Of a stretch of 64,000 nt of DNA, positions 8,836 through 18,498 are shown piece after piece. Location of the stretch: NCBI GenBank assembly GCA_039933785.1, contig JBDTNL010000002.1, positions 62,001 to 126,000 of the forward strand, written 5' to 3'. How positions within the stretch are numbered: position 1 is the first letter of the stretch; each line of letters begins with the position of its first letter. The notes under the pieces were generated by a model. The model saw nothing but the letters and a program-made list of their open reading frames with translations, was not told where the DNA came from and did not search any database. The position numbers were made by a program, and so were the translations under genes. This DNA comes from JBDTNL01 sp039933785. Its GTDB lineage: Bacteria > Acidobacteriota > Thermoanaerobaculia > Multivoradales > JAGPDF01.

Positions 8836-11603
8836 ATGATCGGCACACGCATCGGCCCGTACCAGATCACCGCCAAACTCGGCGAGGGCGGCATGGGCGA
8901 GGTCTACCGTGCCACCGACTCGAAGCTCAAGCGCGAGGTGGCGATCAAGGTTCTGCCGGCGGCGTTCGTCGAAGACCAGGAACGCCTGGCCCGTTTCGAG
9001 CGCGAGGCGCAGCTCCTGGCGCAGCTTCACCATCCGAACATCGCGTCGATCTTCGGCCTCGAAGAAGGTGATCGAACGGGGGCTGGCGTGCAGGCGCTGG
9101 TGATGGAGCTCGTCGAGGGCGAGGATCTCTCACAACGGCTGGCCCGCGGCCCCGTTCCGCTCGAAGAGGTCATTGCGATCGCGCGGCAGATCGCGGAAGC
9201 GCTCGAGGCGGCGCACGAGCAGGGCATCGTGCACCGCGACTTGAAGCCGCAGAACATCAAGGTGCGGGCTGACGGCACCGCCAAGGTACTCGATTTTGGG
9301 CTCGCCAAGGCGACCGATTCCGTCCTGTCGGCATCGTCGAGCCCGCCGGCGCATTCACCGACGCTGATGAATTCGCCCACCCTGGCGTCGATGCGGGGGA
9401 CGCAGGCCGGGATGATCCTGGGTACCGCGGCCTACATGGCGCCCGAGCAGGCGCGAGGCTCGGTGGTCGACAAACGAGCCGACATCTGGGCCTTTGGCGT
9501 CGTGCTCTACGAGATGCTCACCGGGGAACGGCTGTTTTCCGAAGACAGCGTCGTCGACACGTTGTCGGCGGTGATGCGGAAAGAGATCGACCTCGGGCGG
9601 CTGCCGGCAGGGACTCCGCCGGCGTTGGTCGAGCTCGTACGGCGTTGTCTCGAGCGCGATCCGAAGCGCCGACTGCGCGATGCAGGCGACGCGCGCATCG
9701 TACTGGAGGAGCTGCGGGACGGACGCGCCATGAACGGTGCCTCCGAGGCGCCCGCGGCACGGATGCTCACGCCGACGCGGCTGGTCGGCGGGGGAGTGCT
9801 CCTGCTGGCGGCGCTTGCCGCGGCGTTCTGGGGCGGCCGCGCCGCCCCGCGAGCCACGATGGGCGGCGCGTCCGGTGTCGATACCGGATTTCATCGTTTC
9901 ACTCACCTCACGTACCAGTCCGGCCTGGAGTCGTCACCCAGCGTCTCGCCGGACGGTCAATTCGTCGCCTATGCGGCCATCGACGGCGGCGATCGCGACA
10001 TCTTCCTGCTGCGCGTCGGTGGCGAGCGCGCGATCAATCTCACCGAGGACTCGACGACGGACGAGGATCACCCGGCCTTCTCTCCAGACGGCAAGTACAT
10101 CGCCTTCCGTTCGGAGCGCGAGGGCGGCGGGCTCTTTGTCATGGGCGCCACGGGCGAGTCGGTGCGGCGGCTGACCGACTTCGGCGACAATCCATCGTGG
10201 TCGCCGGACGGCCGCGAAATCGTCTTCGCGACCGAAGGGCAGTCAGATCCCCATGCGCGCGAGAAGACCAGCGAGCTGTGGGTCATGGAGGCCGCCGGCG
10301 GCAAGCCGCGCCAGATCTTCGCCGGTGACGCGGTCGAGCCTTCCTGGTCGCCAGGCGGCCACCGCATCGCCTATTGGAGTGTCCACAGCGGAGGCATTCG
10401 CGACGTCTGGACCATCGCCGCGGACGGCAGCGATCCGGTGCGCGTCACCGACTCTCCGAGCGTCGATTGGGACCCGGTCTGGGCGCACGACGGCGCCCAT
10501 CTCTACTTCGCGAGCGATCGCGGCGGAGTCACCAACCCCTGGCGGGTGGCGATCGACGAGACCACCGGCCGCCCGCGCGGCGAGCCCGAGCCGATCACGT
10601 TGCCCACCGGCTGGAGCGGCCAAATTTCGCTTTCATCGGACGAGCGGCGGCTGGTCTATCGCACGAGCGAGATGACGGCGGAGATCCGCCGGCTGCCCTT
10701 CGACCCGGTCGGTGGCAAGCTCACTGGGCCCGTGGAGAGACTGTTCGACACCGCAATTCCCGCCGTCGGATTGGATGTCACCCGCGACGGCTGGATGGTC
10801 TTCCGCACTGCCGCCACGTCTACGTCATGCGTGTCGACGGCAGCGGTTTGCGCAAACTCACCGACGACGCGGCCAAGGACCGCAACCCGGTGTGGTCCCC
10901 TGACGGCAACCAGGCAGCGTTTTACTCCAACCGCTCGGGCCGCTACGAGGTGTGGACGGTCAATCGCGACGGCAGCGGACTTCGTCAACGCACACGCACC
11001 GAGGGGGGCAACACGATCGGCGCCTCGACGCTCTACCCAGTCTGGTCGCCCAACGGCCATTCGATGGTGGCCGCGACCGGCGACGGTGTGGTGCGCTTCG
11101 AAGTCAGCGACGACCCCGTACCGACGCCCGGAATGGCGACCATCCCGATCGAGCACGAGAAGGGGACGCACGTGCTGCCGATGTCGTGGTCTCCCGACGG
11201 TCGCCGCATCGCGGGCACGATCACCGGCAAGAACGGCCAGCTCCTGGGCGGGATCTTCGTCTACGATCTGGTGGCCGGAGTGACCAAATTCCTGAGCTTC
11301 GACTTTCCGATTCCCGCGGCGCGCCATGTGTTTCCGATCCTCACCTGGCTGCCCGACAGTCGCCACGGCGTCATTCGCTGGGGCGATCGAATCCTCAGCG
11401 TGGACACGACGACGGGGATCGTGGCGACGCTGCTTGCCGGGTTCAATCGCGACGGTGGCATCGCGCGCCTGAGCGGCGACGGCCGTTGGATCTACATGCT
11501 CGACTCTCGCAACGAGGGTGACTTGTGGATGGCGAGCCGAGAGTCCCCAGCGGCGGCAAGCAGTGCTCAGGCAAACGCGCCCTCGACCGGAGCGCATCCG
11601 TGA
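8836..11603 (+). pseudogene. Ser/Thr kinase with TolB-like propeller, frameshifted near 10810
   Basis: The ATG at 8836 (MIGTRIGPYQI) follows the preceding stop by 13 bp. The kinase domain is intact ('GEGGMGEVY', 'HRDLKPQN', 'DFGLAK', 'APEQ'), with a membrane segment near residues 310-330 and then PD40 blades. After 'GWMVFRTA' the frame loses all propeller character, while the frame one base earlier continues with 'VYVMRVDGSGLRKL' and 'WSPDG' blades to a TGA at 11601-11603. The shift lies between about 10803 and 10820 and is consistent with loss of one base. Read without correction, the protein would stop at 11283 after about 160 nonsense residues. It may be a real mutation or an assembly error. 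Confidence 0.85.
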
Positions 11604-11863
11604 TCGGCTCGCGCCTCGGCCCCTACGAGATCACCGCCAAGCTCGGTGAAGGCGGCATGGGCGAGGTCTGCCGCGCCACCGACACCAAGCTCAAGCGCGA
11701 AGTCGCGATCAAGGTGTTGCCCGCGGCGCTCCCCATCGCGCGGCAGATCGCCGAGGCGCTCGAAGCCGCGCGCGCCATGAGCCTCGCGTCAGGATCTCGT
11801 CTCGGCCCGTACGAGATCACCGCCAGGGTGACCCCGTCGGCATCACCGCTCGTCATATGCTGA
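11600..11863 (+). pseudogene. Kinase N-terminus remnant, internally deleted and followed by a second kinase start
   Basis: A GTG at 11600 overlaps the preceding TGA (GTGA) and opens with the array's kinase start ('SRLGPYEITAKLGEGGMGEV') through 'VAIKVLPAA'. It then jumps directly to 'LPIARQIAEALEAA', which in intact paralogues lies about 65 residues later, so the segment between is deleted. After that comes a second N-terminus, 'MSLASGSRLGPYEITA' (ATG at 11777), which runs into unrelated residues and a TGA at 11861-11863. It has no HRD, DFG or propeller. It is a relic of two collapsed array members and cannot be a kinase. Confidence 0.85.
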
Positions 11864-11873
11864 GGAAAACTCG

Positions 11874-14549
11874 ATGAATTTAGTCGCCGGCGCACGGCTT
11901 GGGCCCTACGAGATTCTGTCGCCGCTGGGCGCGGGCGGCATGGGAGAGGTATACAAGGCCCGCGACAGCCGGCTCGACCGGCTAGTCGCGGTCAAGGTGC
12001 TGTCGGGGCACCTGACCGCCTCCGCGGAGATCCGCCAGCGCTTCGAGCGCGAGGCGAGGACGATCTCGTCGCTCTCGCACCCCAACATCTGCACGCTCTA
12101 CGACGTCGGCCGCGAGGGCGAGATCGACTTCCTGGTCATGGAGCTGCTCGACGGGCAATCGCTGGCGCAGCGGTTGCAGATCGGTCCGCTGGCGATGGAA
12201 GAGGTGCTCCGACTCGGCGTGCAGATCGCCGACGCGCTCGAGAAGGCGCACGCGAGCGGCGTCGTTCACCGCGATCTCAAGCCGGGCAACGTCATGCTCA
12301 CCGAACGCGGAGTGAAGCTGCTCGACTTCGGCCTGGCCAAGCTCCACGAGCCCGCCGCGCCGACTTCCAGCGCCACCGAGCTGCGCCAGCTACCGACCGC
12401 GCTCGGCACCGGGCCGCTCACCACCGAAGGGACGCTGCTCGGCACCTTCCAGTACATGGCGCCGGAGCAGCTGGAGGGCCGCGAAGCCGACGCCGCGAGC
12501 GACATCTTCGCGCTCGGCGCGGTGCTCTACGAGATGGCGACCGGACGGCCGGCGTTCTCCGGCAAGAGCCAGGCGAGCTTGATCGGCGCCATCATGAGCG
12601 CGTCACCGCCGGCGGTGTCGGGCCTCGCGCCGTTGTCGACGCCGGCGTTCGATCGCGTCGTCGCCACCTGTCTCGCCAAGGACCCGCGCGACCGCTGGCA
12701 GACCGCGCACGACGTGCGTCTCCAGCTCGCCTGGATCGCCGAGGGCGGCTCGCTCCTCGGCGTGCCGGCGCCGGTCGCCAGCCGGCGTAGGAATCGCGAG
12801 CGCCTCGCCTGGGCGGTGGCCGCGGGGCTGGCCTTGGCGAGCATCGCCTTGGCCGTGGGCTTCCTGCGCCGCGCGCCGGCGTCGCCGCGCGTCGTTCGCT
12901 TCGACATTGCGCAGCCAGCGCAGCTCGCCGCCATGGGCGCGCCGAAGATCTCCCCCGACGGCAGCGCCGTCGCCTTCTGTGGCACCGACAAGCAGGCCCG
13001 GACCGAGCTCTGGGTGCGCCCGCTCGACACGCTCGCGGCGCATCCACTGGCCGGCACCGAGGGAGTCACCTGCCTGGTGCGCCCCTTCTGGTCGCCGGAC
13101 AGCAGCTTTCTCGCCTACTTCGTGAACAGCAAGCTGATGAAGATCGCTGTCGCCGGCGGCCCGCCGCAGAAGGTCGCCGACACTTCGGTCGCGGGCGGTG
13201 ATGGCTCGTGGAGCGAACAGGGTGTGATCCTCTTCGACGGCAGTGTCGACGATCCGATTCGGCGCGTGGAGGCGGGCGGCGGTGTCGCGCGCATCGAGCA
13301 GGCGGTGGGCAAGGACGATCACAAGTTCGAGGTCGGGTGGCCGCAGTTCCTTCCCGGCGGCAAGCGCTACCTCTACGTCGTCTCGAGCGGCTCGGCGGAC
13401 GAGGACGGAGTCTGGCTGGCGACGCTCGATGGCGGCGTGCCGCGCCGGCTCGTCGACGGTCTCTCGCGGGTCGAGTTCGCGCCGCCCGACTCGCTGCTCT
13501 TCGTCCGCGAAGCGACGGTGGTGGCGCAGCGCTTCGACGCCGACGCCGGCAAGCTCATCGGCGACCCGGTGCCGGTCGCCGAGGGCGTCGGAGTGGACAA
13601 CATCGGGCAAGCAGACTTCTCGGCCTCGCGCAACGGCTCGCTCGCCTACCGCGCCGGCGCCGCCCAGGCCGATCGGCTGCTGTGGGTGGATACGAAGGGC
13701 GCCAAGCTGCAATCCGACGTCGAGCTCGGCAGCGGACACAACCCGGCGCTCTCTCCGGACGGCCGCTGGCTGGCGGTCGATCGCGTCGAGGGCGGCAACC
13801 AGGACATCTGGCTGCGCGACCTCAAGCGCGGCGTCGGCTCGCGCTTCACGACCGACCCCAAGACCGAGTCCGCGCCACTGTTCATGCCCGACGGCAAGAG
13901 CGTGCTCTTTTCTCGCGAGACGACCGCACCCGACTACGCCATTATCGTGCGCTCGCTCGACTCACCGACCGAGCGCGTGCTGGTTCCGCCGTGCGATACG
14001 GCGGTCGCCATCGCCCTGACGCCCGACGGCACGAAGCTGCTCTACGGGGTACGCAGGAAGGCGGAGGCCGGTCCCCAATTCGACCTCATGGTGACCGACC
14101 TCGCAGCGGGAGGCGTCGGCAAGCCCTATGCGGCCTCGACCTTCAACGAGTTCGGCGGCGCATTTTCGCCCGACGGTCATTGGCTGGCGTTTCAGTCGAA
14201 CGAGTCAGGGCGCAACGAAATCTACGTTCAGTCTTTTCCGGACCCGGGTCGCAAGTGGCAGATCTCGACCGAAGGGGGAACCCAGCCGAGCTGGACGCGC
14301 GACGGCGCGACGCTCTTCTACCTGGCGGTCGATCGCGGTTTGATGCGAGTCGCCGTCAAGACGATGCCGACCTTCGATGCCGGGATCGCCGAGCGGGTCG
14401 CGCTGCTGGCGCTCCCCACGATCCGGTCGCGAAATTTGTACGTGTTCTCGGGCGACGACCAACGCCTCCTTACGGTGTCGGCCGCCGAGGGCTCCGGCGC
14501 CACGCCGATGACCGTAGTCCTCAACTGGGATGCGGCGCGCCGAAAGTAG
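11874..14549 (+). CDS. Transmembrane Ser/Thr protein kinase with TolB-like beta-propeller
   Basis: A protein of 891 aa. The ATG at 11874 follows a GAGG Shine-Dalgarno-like site, unlike the overlap starts of its neighbours. Kinase motifs: 'GAGGMGEVY' (19-27), Lys41, 'HRDLKPGN' near 131, 'DFGLAK' near 150 and 'MAPEQLEG'. The activation segment lacks the 'SPTLMNSPTLT' insert, and the APE-following sequence differs, so it belongs to another subfamily. A membrane segment lies near 310-332 and is followed by PD40 blades ('SPDGRWLAVDR', 'SPDGHWLAFQS'). The C-terminus is 'MTVVLNWDAARRK'. It probably signals from an external propeller to a cytoplasmic kinase. Confidence 0.93.
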   Translation: MNLVAGARLGPYEILSPLGAGGMGEVYKARDSRLDRLVAVKVLSGHLTASAEIRQRFEREARTISSLSHPNICTLYDVGREGEIDFLVMELLDGQSLAQRLQIGPLAMEEVLRLGVQIADALEKAHASGVVHRDLKPGNVMLTERGVKLLDFGLAKLHEPAAPTSSATELRQLPTALGTGPLTTEGTLLGTFQYMAPEQLEGREADAASDIFALGAVLYEMATGRPAFSGKSQASLIGAIMSASPPAVSGLAPLSTPAFDRVVATCLAKDPRDRWQTAHDVRLQLAWIAEGGSLLGVPAPVASRRRNRERLAWAVAAGLALASIALAVGFLRRAPASPRVVRFDIAQPAQLAAMGAPKISPDGSAVAFCGTDKQARTELWVRPLDTLAAHPLAGTEGVTCLVRPFWSPDSSFLAYFVNSKLMKIAVAGGPPQKVADTSVAGGDGSWSEQGVILFDGSVDDPIRRVEAGGGVARIEQAVGKDDHKFEVGWPQFLPGGKRYLYVVSSGSADEDGVWLATLDGGVPRRLVDGLSRVEFAPPDSLLFVREATVVAQRFDADAGKLIGDPVPVAEGVGVDNIGQADFSASRNGSLAYRAGAAQADRLLWVDTKGAKLQSDVELGSGHNPALSPDGRWLAVDRVEGGNQDIWLRDLKRGVGSRFTTDPKTESAPLFMPDGKSVLFSRETTAPDYAIIVRSLDSPTERVLVPPCDTAVAIALTPDGTKLLYGVRRKAEAGPQFDLMVTDLAAGGVGKPYAASTFNEFGGAFSPDGHWLAFQSNESGRNEIYVQSFPDPGRKWQISTEGGTQPSWTRDGATLFYLAVDRGLMRVAVKTMPTFDAGIAERVALLALPTIRSRNLYVFSGDDQRLLTVSAAEGSGATPMTVVLNWDAARRK

Positions 14550-14564
14550 TTCGGACCGCCTCCG

Positions 14565-14705
14565 ATGACCGTCGAGGGCGAAGCTCTCTCGGCGCTCATC
14601 GCGCGCGGACCGTTCTCGCCCGCTGCTGATCGGCGAGGAGAGCGAGCTGGGGGTCCTAGTGACGATGAACTGGCAGCCGCGGCCCGAGGCGGGGCGCTGA
14701 ATTGA
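14565..14705 (+). pseudogene. Short kinase remnant between two kinase genes
   Basis: A 46-codon ORF (ATG 14565, TGA 14703-14705) contains 'VEGEALSALIARGPFSP'. This matches the hinge and alpha-D region of the intact paralogues ('ELVEGEDLSQRLARGPLP'). Nothing before or after it is kinase-like. Its stop overlaps the TTG start of the next kinase (TTGA, 14702-14705), so it may still couple translation. It is best read as the scar of a deleted array member. Confidence 0.65.
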
Positions 14706-17293
14706 CGGTTGCGGCCGGTACCCGCCTCGGCGTGTACGAAGTCACCGCGCTGCTCGGCGCCGGTGGCATGGGCACCGTGTACCGGGCGCGCGATCCGCGC
14801 CTGGGCCGCGAGGTTGCGATCAAGGTCCTGCCCGAGGCGCTCGCCGGCGATCCCGACCGGCTGCGGCGCTTCGAATTGGAAGCCCGTGCAGCCTCGGCGC
14901 TCAACCATCCGAATCTGTTGACGCTGTACGACGTCGGAACCACCGAAGGACGCCCTTACCTGGTTACCGAACTGCTCGAAGGGAGCTCGCTGCGCGAGGT
15001 CCTCGAATCCGGCGAACCCATCCCGCTGCGGCGCGCGCTCGACTGGGCGGCGCAGATCGCGAAGGGTCTCGCGGCGGCGCACGAGAAGGGCATCGTCCAT
15101 CGCGATCTCAAGCCGGAGAACCTGTTCGTCCGCGACACCGGCTTGATCAAGATCCTGGACTTTGGGTTGGCGAAGCTTCGGCGTCCGGAGTCGCAGGCGA
15201 GCGCCGCCGCCAGCCCGACCATCGCGCAGGAGACCGAGGCGGGAGTGGTACTCGGAACGGTGGGCTACATGGCTCCCGAACAGGTGCGCGGAGAACCCGC
15301 CGACTCACGCGCCGATATCTTTGCGTTCGGCTGTGTGCTGTACGAGATGCTTTCGGGACGGCGCGCCTTCGAGCGCGATACGGCGGTCGAGACGATGTCG
15401 GCGATCCTGCGCGAAGAGGCGGCGCCGCTGGCGCTCGTCGGCAGCGGCGGGCGCGTGCCGATCGAACCGGCGCGCGTCGTCGAGCGCTGTCTGGCGAAGA
15501 ACCCGGATGAGCGCTGGCAGTCGGCGCGTGACCTGGCGTATCGCTGCGAAGAGTTGGTCGCGCCATCGGGCTCGGCGCTGGCCAGCGGCGCGATGCCGAC
15601 GAACGAACTTGCGCGAGGGCGGCGCGTGCCGTGGCCCGGGCTGCTAGCCGCGGCGGCGCTCGTGCTCGGCAGCTTCGGCTGGTTCCTTGCTCTCCGTCCG
15701 CACCCCGCCGCCGAACCGCCGCTTTGGCAGCGCGTCACGTTCCGCCGGGGCGTGCCAACCGCGGGTCGTTTCGCGCCCGACGGCAAGACGGTGCTGTTCA
15801 GCGAGGCGGTGCAGGGCGGCGTCGAGCGCGTGTATTCGACGCGGGTGGACAGCCCGGAGTCGACCGTCCTGGCGTTGCCGCCGGGGCGCCTGCTCGCCGT
15901 GTCTTCGACCGGACAAGTGGCGCTTGGCGTTCCGCACGGCGAATCGACCGATCTCGATGTCGCCGCGCTCGCCGGCGGCGGTGCGCGGGCGCTTCTCGAG
16001 GACGTCACCTTCGCCGACTGGAGCCCCGACGGGTCGCGGCTGGCGGTGGTGCACGATCTTGGAGACCGCAATGTAGTCGAGCTCCCGATCGGCACGCGCC
16101 TCTACGACCCGGGCGTCGGGTGGCAGCTCAGCGATTTGCGTTTTGCGCCGCGCGGCGACCGGCTGGCGATCGTCGAGCTCCGCTTCATCGGCAGCGGCTC
16201 GAGCACCGCGAGCGTCGTGATGCTGGACGCCGCCGGCAAGCGTAGCGAGCTTACCCACGGTGGATTCGGGGAAATCTATGGCTTGGCGTGGCGACCGGAT
16301 GGGCAAGAGGTGTGGTTCACTGGCCGGCAGCCGGACAACGCGGGAGCGCTGCACCTCTATGCAGTCACCCTTTCGGGAGTCTTGCGCCTGGTGTCCGCGG
16401 TGCCCGGCGTAGTCCGGATGCAAGACATCGCGGCGGATGGGCGCGCCCTGCTCATGCACACCCTGTGGCCCGAGACGCTGCTCTGTCGCGCCCCCGGTGA
16501 ATCGCGCGAACGGGATCTCTCTTGGCTGGACTTCTCACAGCTGGTGGATCTTTCGGACGATGGCCGCGAGATTTTGATCGCCGAAGGCGGTGTCGCCGGC
16601 GGCGGGCAGGGCGGCATCTATCTGCGCAATGTGGACGGCAGCGAGGCGATCCTGCTCGGACCCGGGATCCCGATGCAGCTCTCGCGAGACGGCAAGTGGG
16701 TGCTCGCGCGCACGGCCGGCGCACGCGAACAGTTTTCGCTCCTGCCGACCGGAGCCGGTCTGGCGCAGCCCATTGCGGCCGGCGACTTGGAGGGGCCGCA
16801 CCTGCACCTGATGCCGGACGGCTCGCACTTGCTGGTGCGCGCCAAAAACGCGGACGGTCAGTACCGGATGTTCCTCCGCGCGCTCGCGGACGGCGTCGCC
16901 CGTCCGATGACTAACGAATCGGTGGGCTATGGCGCGGTAAGCCCCGACGGGACGACACTTGCAGCGTCGACCGCGGCGGGCTGGCGCCTGATCGCGCTCG
17001 ACGGCACGGGGGGTTCGCGGCCCCTGCTCGGTACGTCACCGGATGACGACGTCGTGCGCTTCGATCGCTCGGGGCGGGCTCTCTTCGTGGGCCGCAAGAC
17101 GAGCGACGGCCTGCAGATCGATCGACTCGATGTCGCGACGGGCGCGCGTCAGGCGCTCTATCGCTTGACTCCCGAGGCGAGTGTCGGGAGCGTCGTAATC
17201 CAAGGCCGGGCGGTCTCCGCCGACGGCGGCTCGTACTGCTATAGCTACCTGCGCGACATCTCCGATCTCTACCTCGCCAGCGGTCTGCGCTGA
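14702..17293 (+). CDS. Transmembrane Ser/Thr protein kinase with TolB-like beta-propeller
   Basis: A protein of 863 aa starting with TTG at 14702; this start restores the family's N-terminus (TVAAGTRLGVYEV) and overlaps the small remnant's stop. Motifs: 'GAGGMGTVY' (19-27), Lys41, 'HRDLKPEN' near 132, 'DFGLAK' and 'MAPEQVRG'. A membrane segment lies near 308-330 ('LLAAAALVLGSFGWFLAL'). The C-terminal propeller is more divergent than in the upstream paralogues and ends 'YSYLRDISDLYLASGLR' instead of the NW-type ending, so it is a separate subfamily. It is the last gene of the array and is convergent with the ABC operon. Confidence 0.92.
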   Translation: MTVAAGTRLGVYEVTALLGAGGMGTVYRARDPRLGREVAIKVLPEALAGDPDRLRRFELEARAASALNHPNLLTLYDVGTTEGRPYLVTELLEGSSLREVLESGEPIPLRRALDWAAQIAKGLAAAHEKGIVHRDLKPENLFVRDTGLIKILDFGLAKLRRPESQASAAASPTIAQETEAGVVLGTVGYMAPEQVRGEPADSRADIFAFGCVLYEMLSGRRAFERDTAVETMSAILREEAAPLALVGSGGRVPIEPARVVERCLAKNPDERWQSARDLAYRCEELVAPSGSALASGAMPTNELARGRRVPWPGLLAAAALVLGSFGWFLALRPHPAAEPPLWQRVTFRRGVPTAGRFAPDGKTVLFSEAVQGGVERVYSTRVDSPESTVLALPPGRLLAVSSTGQVALGVPHGESTDLDVAALAGGGARALLEDVTFADWSPDGSRLAVVHDLGDRNVVELPIGTRLYDPGVGWQLSDLRFAPRGDRLAIVELRFIGSGSSTASVVMLDAAGKRSELTHGGFGEIYGLAWRPDGQEVWFTGRQPDNAGALHLYAVTLSGVLRLVSAVPGVVRMQDIAADGRALLMHTLWPETLLCRAPGESRERDLSWLDFSQLVDLSDDGREILIAEGGVAGGGQGGIYLRNVDGSEAILLGPGIPMQLSRDGKWVLARTAGAREQFSLLPTGAGLAQPIAAGDLEGPHLHLMPDGSHLLVRAKNADGQYRMFLRALADGVARPMTNESVGYGAVSPDGTTLAASTAAGWRLIALDGTGGSRPLLGTSPDDDVVRFDRSGRALFVGRKTSDGLQIDRLDVATGARQALYRLTPEASVGSVVIQGRAVSADGGSYCYSYLRDISDLYLASGLR

Positions 17294-17352
17294 CCGGCTA
17301 GTGACCATCGCTCACCGGACTGCCGCCAGCGCGCTGTGCGCGGCCTCGATCG

Positions 17353-18465
17353 CTAGCCCTTCTTCGCCGGTGCCGCCTGCAGATCGGTGTTCGGGTTCTT
17401 GACCTTGTCGCTCTCGGTGAGTCCCTCGAGGACCTCGATCTGAATCCCGTCCGAGAGCCCGGTCTTGATCGAACGTTTCTCGAAGGTCTGGGGCTTGGTT
17501 TCGACCTCGACGAAGGGCTTGGCGCCGTCGAACTGCAGGACGCTCTCCGGAATCGCCAGCACCTGCGAGCGCTTGTCGAGCACGATGTCGGCGTTGGCGC
17601 TGTAGTTGGCGCGCAGGAAGACGTCGTGCTGCGGCTTGATCGCGGCGCGGATCTCGAACTGGATGGCGCCATTTTCCTCGACACCCTTGGGCGCGATGCG
17701 CTCGAGCGAGGCTTCGATCTTCTTGTTCTCGATCGCGCCGATGGTGAGCACCAGCGCCATGCCGGGTTTGATCTTGCCGACTTCGGACTCGTCAACCTTG
17801 CCCTTGAAGATCATGTCGTCCATGTCGGCGAGGGTGGCGAGCGTGGTGCCGTCGTTGAAGTTGTTGGCTTCGATGACCGAGTTGCCGACCTCGATCGGCA
17901 CCTGGAGCACCATGCCCGAGATCGGCGCTCGGATGATCGTGTTGGTTGCCGAGCCGACGCGCGCCGAGGTTCCCTTGCGCACGATGTCGATGTTGTCCTT
18001 GGCCGCGGCGACCTCTTCCTGAGCGGTCTTCCATGCCGTGTCGGCGCGCTGCGCATCGGCCTGGGCCACGGTGCCCTCGGCGAAGAGGCGCTTCTGGCGC
18101 TCGTTCTCCCGCGCCGCGTTCTCGAGCGCGATCTGGGCTTGGTTCACCCGTGCCTCGGCGGCAGAGAGGCTCACCATGTTCGGAATGACCCGCACTTTGG
18201 CGACCAGGTCGCCCTGCTTCACGATCTGTCCGGCCTCGATGTAGAGCTCGTCGACGATGCCGGAGATCTGCGGCTTGACCGCGATCTCTTTGCGCGGCAC
18301 CACCGAGCCAGTGGCCACGGTCTTCTTCACGATGTCGGTGCGCGTGGGCGTCTCCGTCCGGTAGACGACCGGCTTCTTCGCCGACTTCTTGAACAGGAAC
18401 ACGCCGGTGCCCACGACCAGGGCCAGGAACAACACGGCGGCGAGGATGCCAAGTACTTTCTTCAT
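17353..18465 (-). CDS. Efflux/ABC transporter periplasmic adaptor (MacA/HlyD family)
   Basis: A protein of 370 aa. An N-terminal membrane anchor spans residues 5-25. A barrel-sandwich/lipoyl half follows ('VKPQISGIVDELYIEAGQ'), then an alpha-hairpin region rich in Ala/Glu/Gln and a second lipoyl half ('IRAPISGMVLQVPIEVG'). This is the membrane-fusion-protein layout that bridges an inner-membrane transporter and an outer-membrane channel. It is the last gene of a four-gene minus-strand operon (ATPase, permease, permease, adaptor). No TolC-type gene adjoins it. The substrate is not predictable; MacAB-like systems export macrolides, peptides or lipoproteins. Confidence 0.9.
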   Translation of the reverse strand: MKKVLGILAAVLFLALVVGTGVFLFKKSAKKPVVYRTETPTRTDIVKKTVATGSVVPRKEIAVKPQISGIVDELYIEAGQIVKQGDLVAKVRVIPNMVSLSAAEARVNQAQIALENAARENERQKRLFAEGTVAQADAQRADTAWKTAQEEVAAAKDNIDIVRKGTSARVGSATNTIIRAPISGMVLQVPIEVGNSVIEANNFNDGTTLATLADMDDMIFKGKVDESEVGKIKPGMALVLTIGAIENKKIEASLERIAPKGVEENGAIQFEIRAAIKPQHDVFLRANYSANADIVLDKRSQVLAIPESVLQFDGAKPFVEVETKPQTFEKRSIKTGLSDGIQIEVLEGLTESDKVKNPNTDLQAAPAKKG

Positions 18466-18498
18466 CGTTGAGAGCTCCAGCGCTTCAGGTAGTCGATT

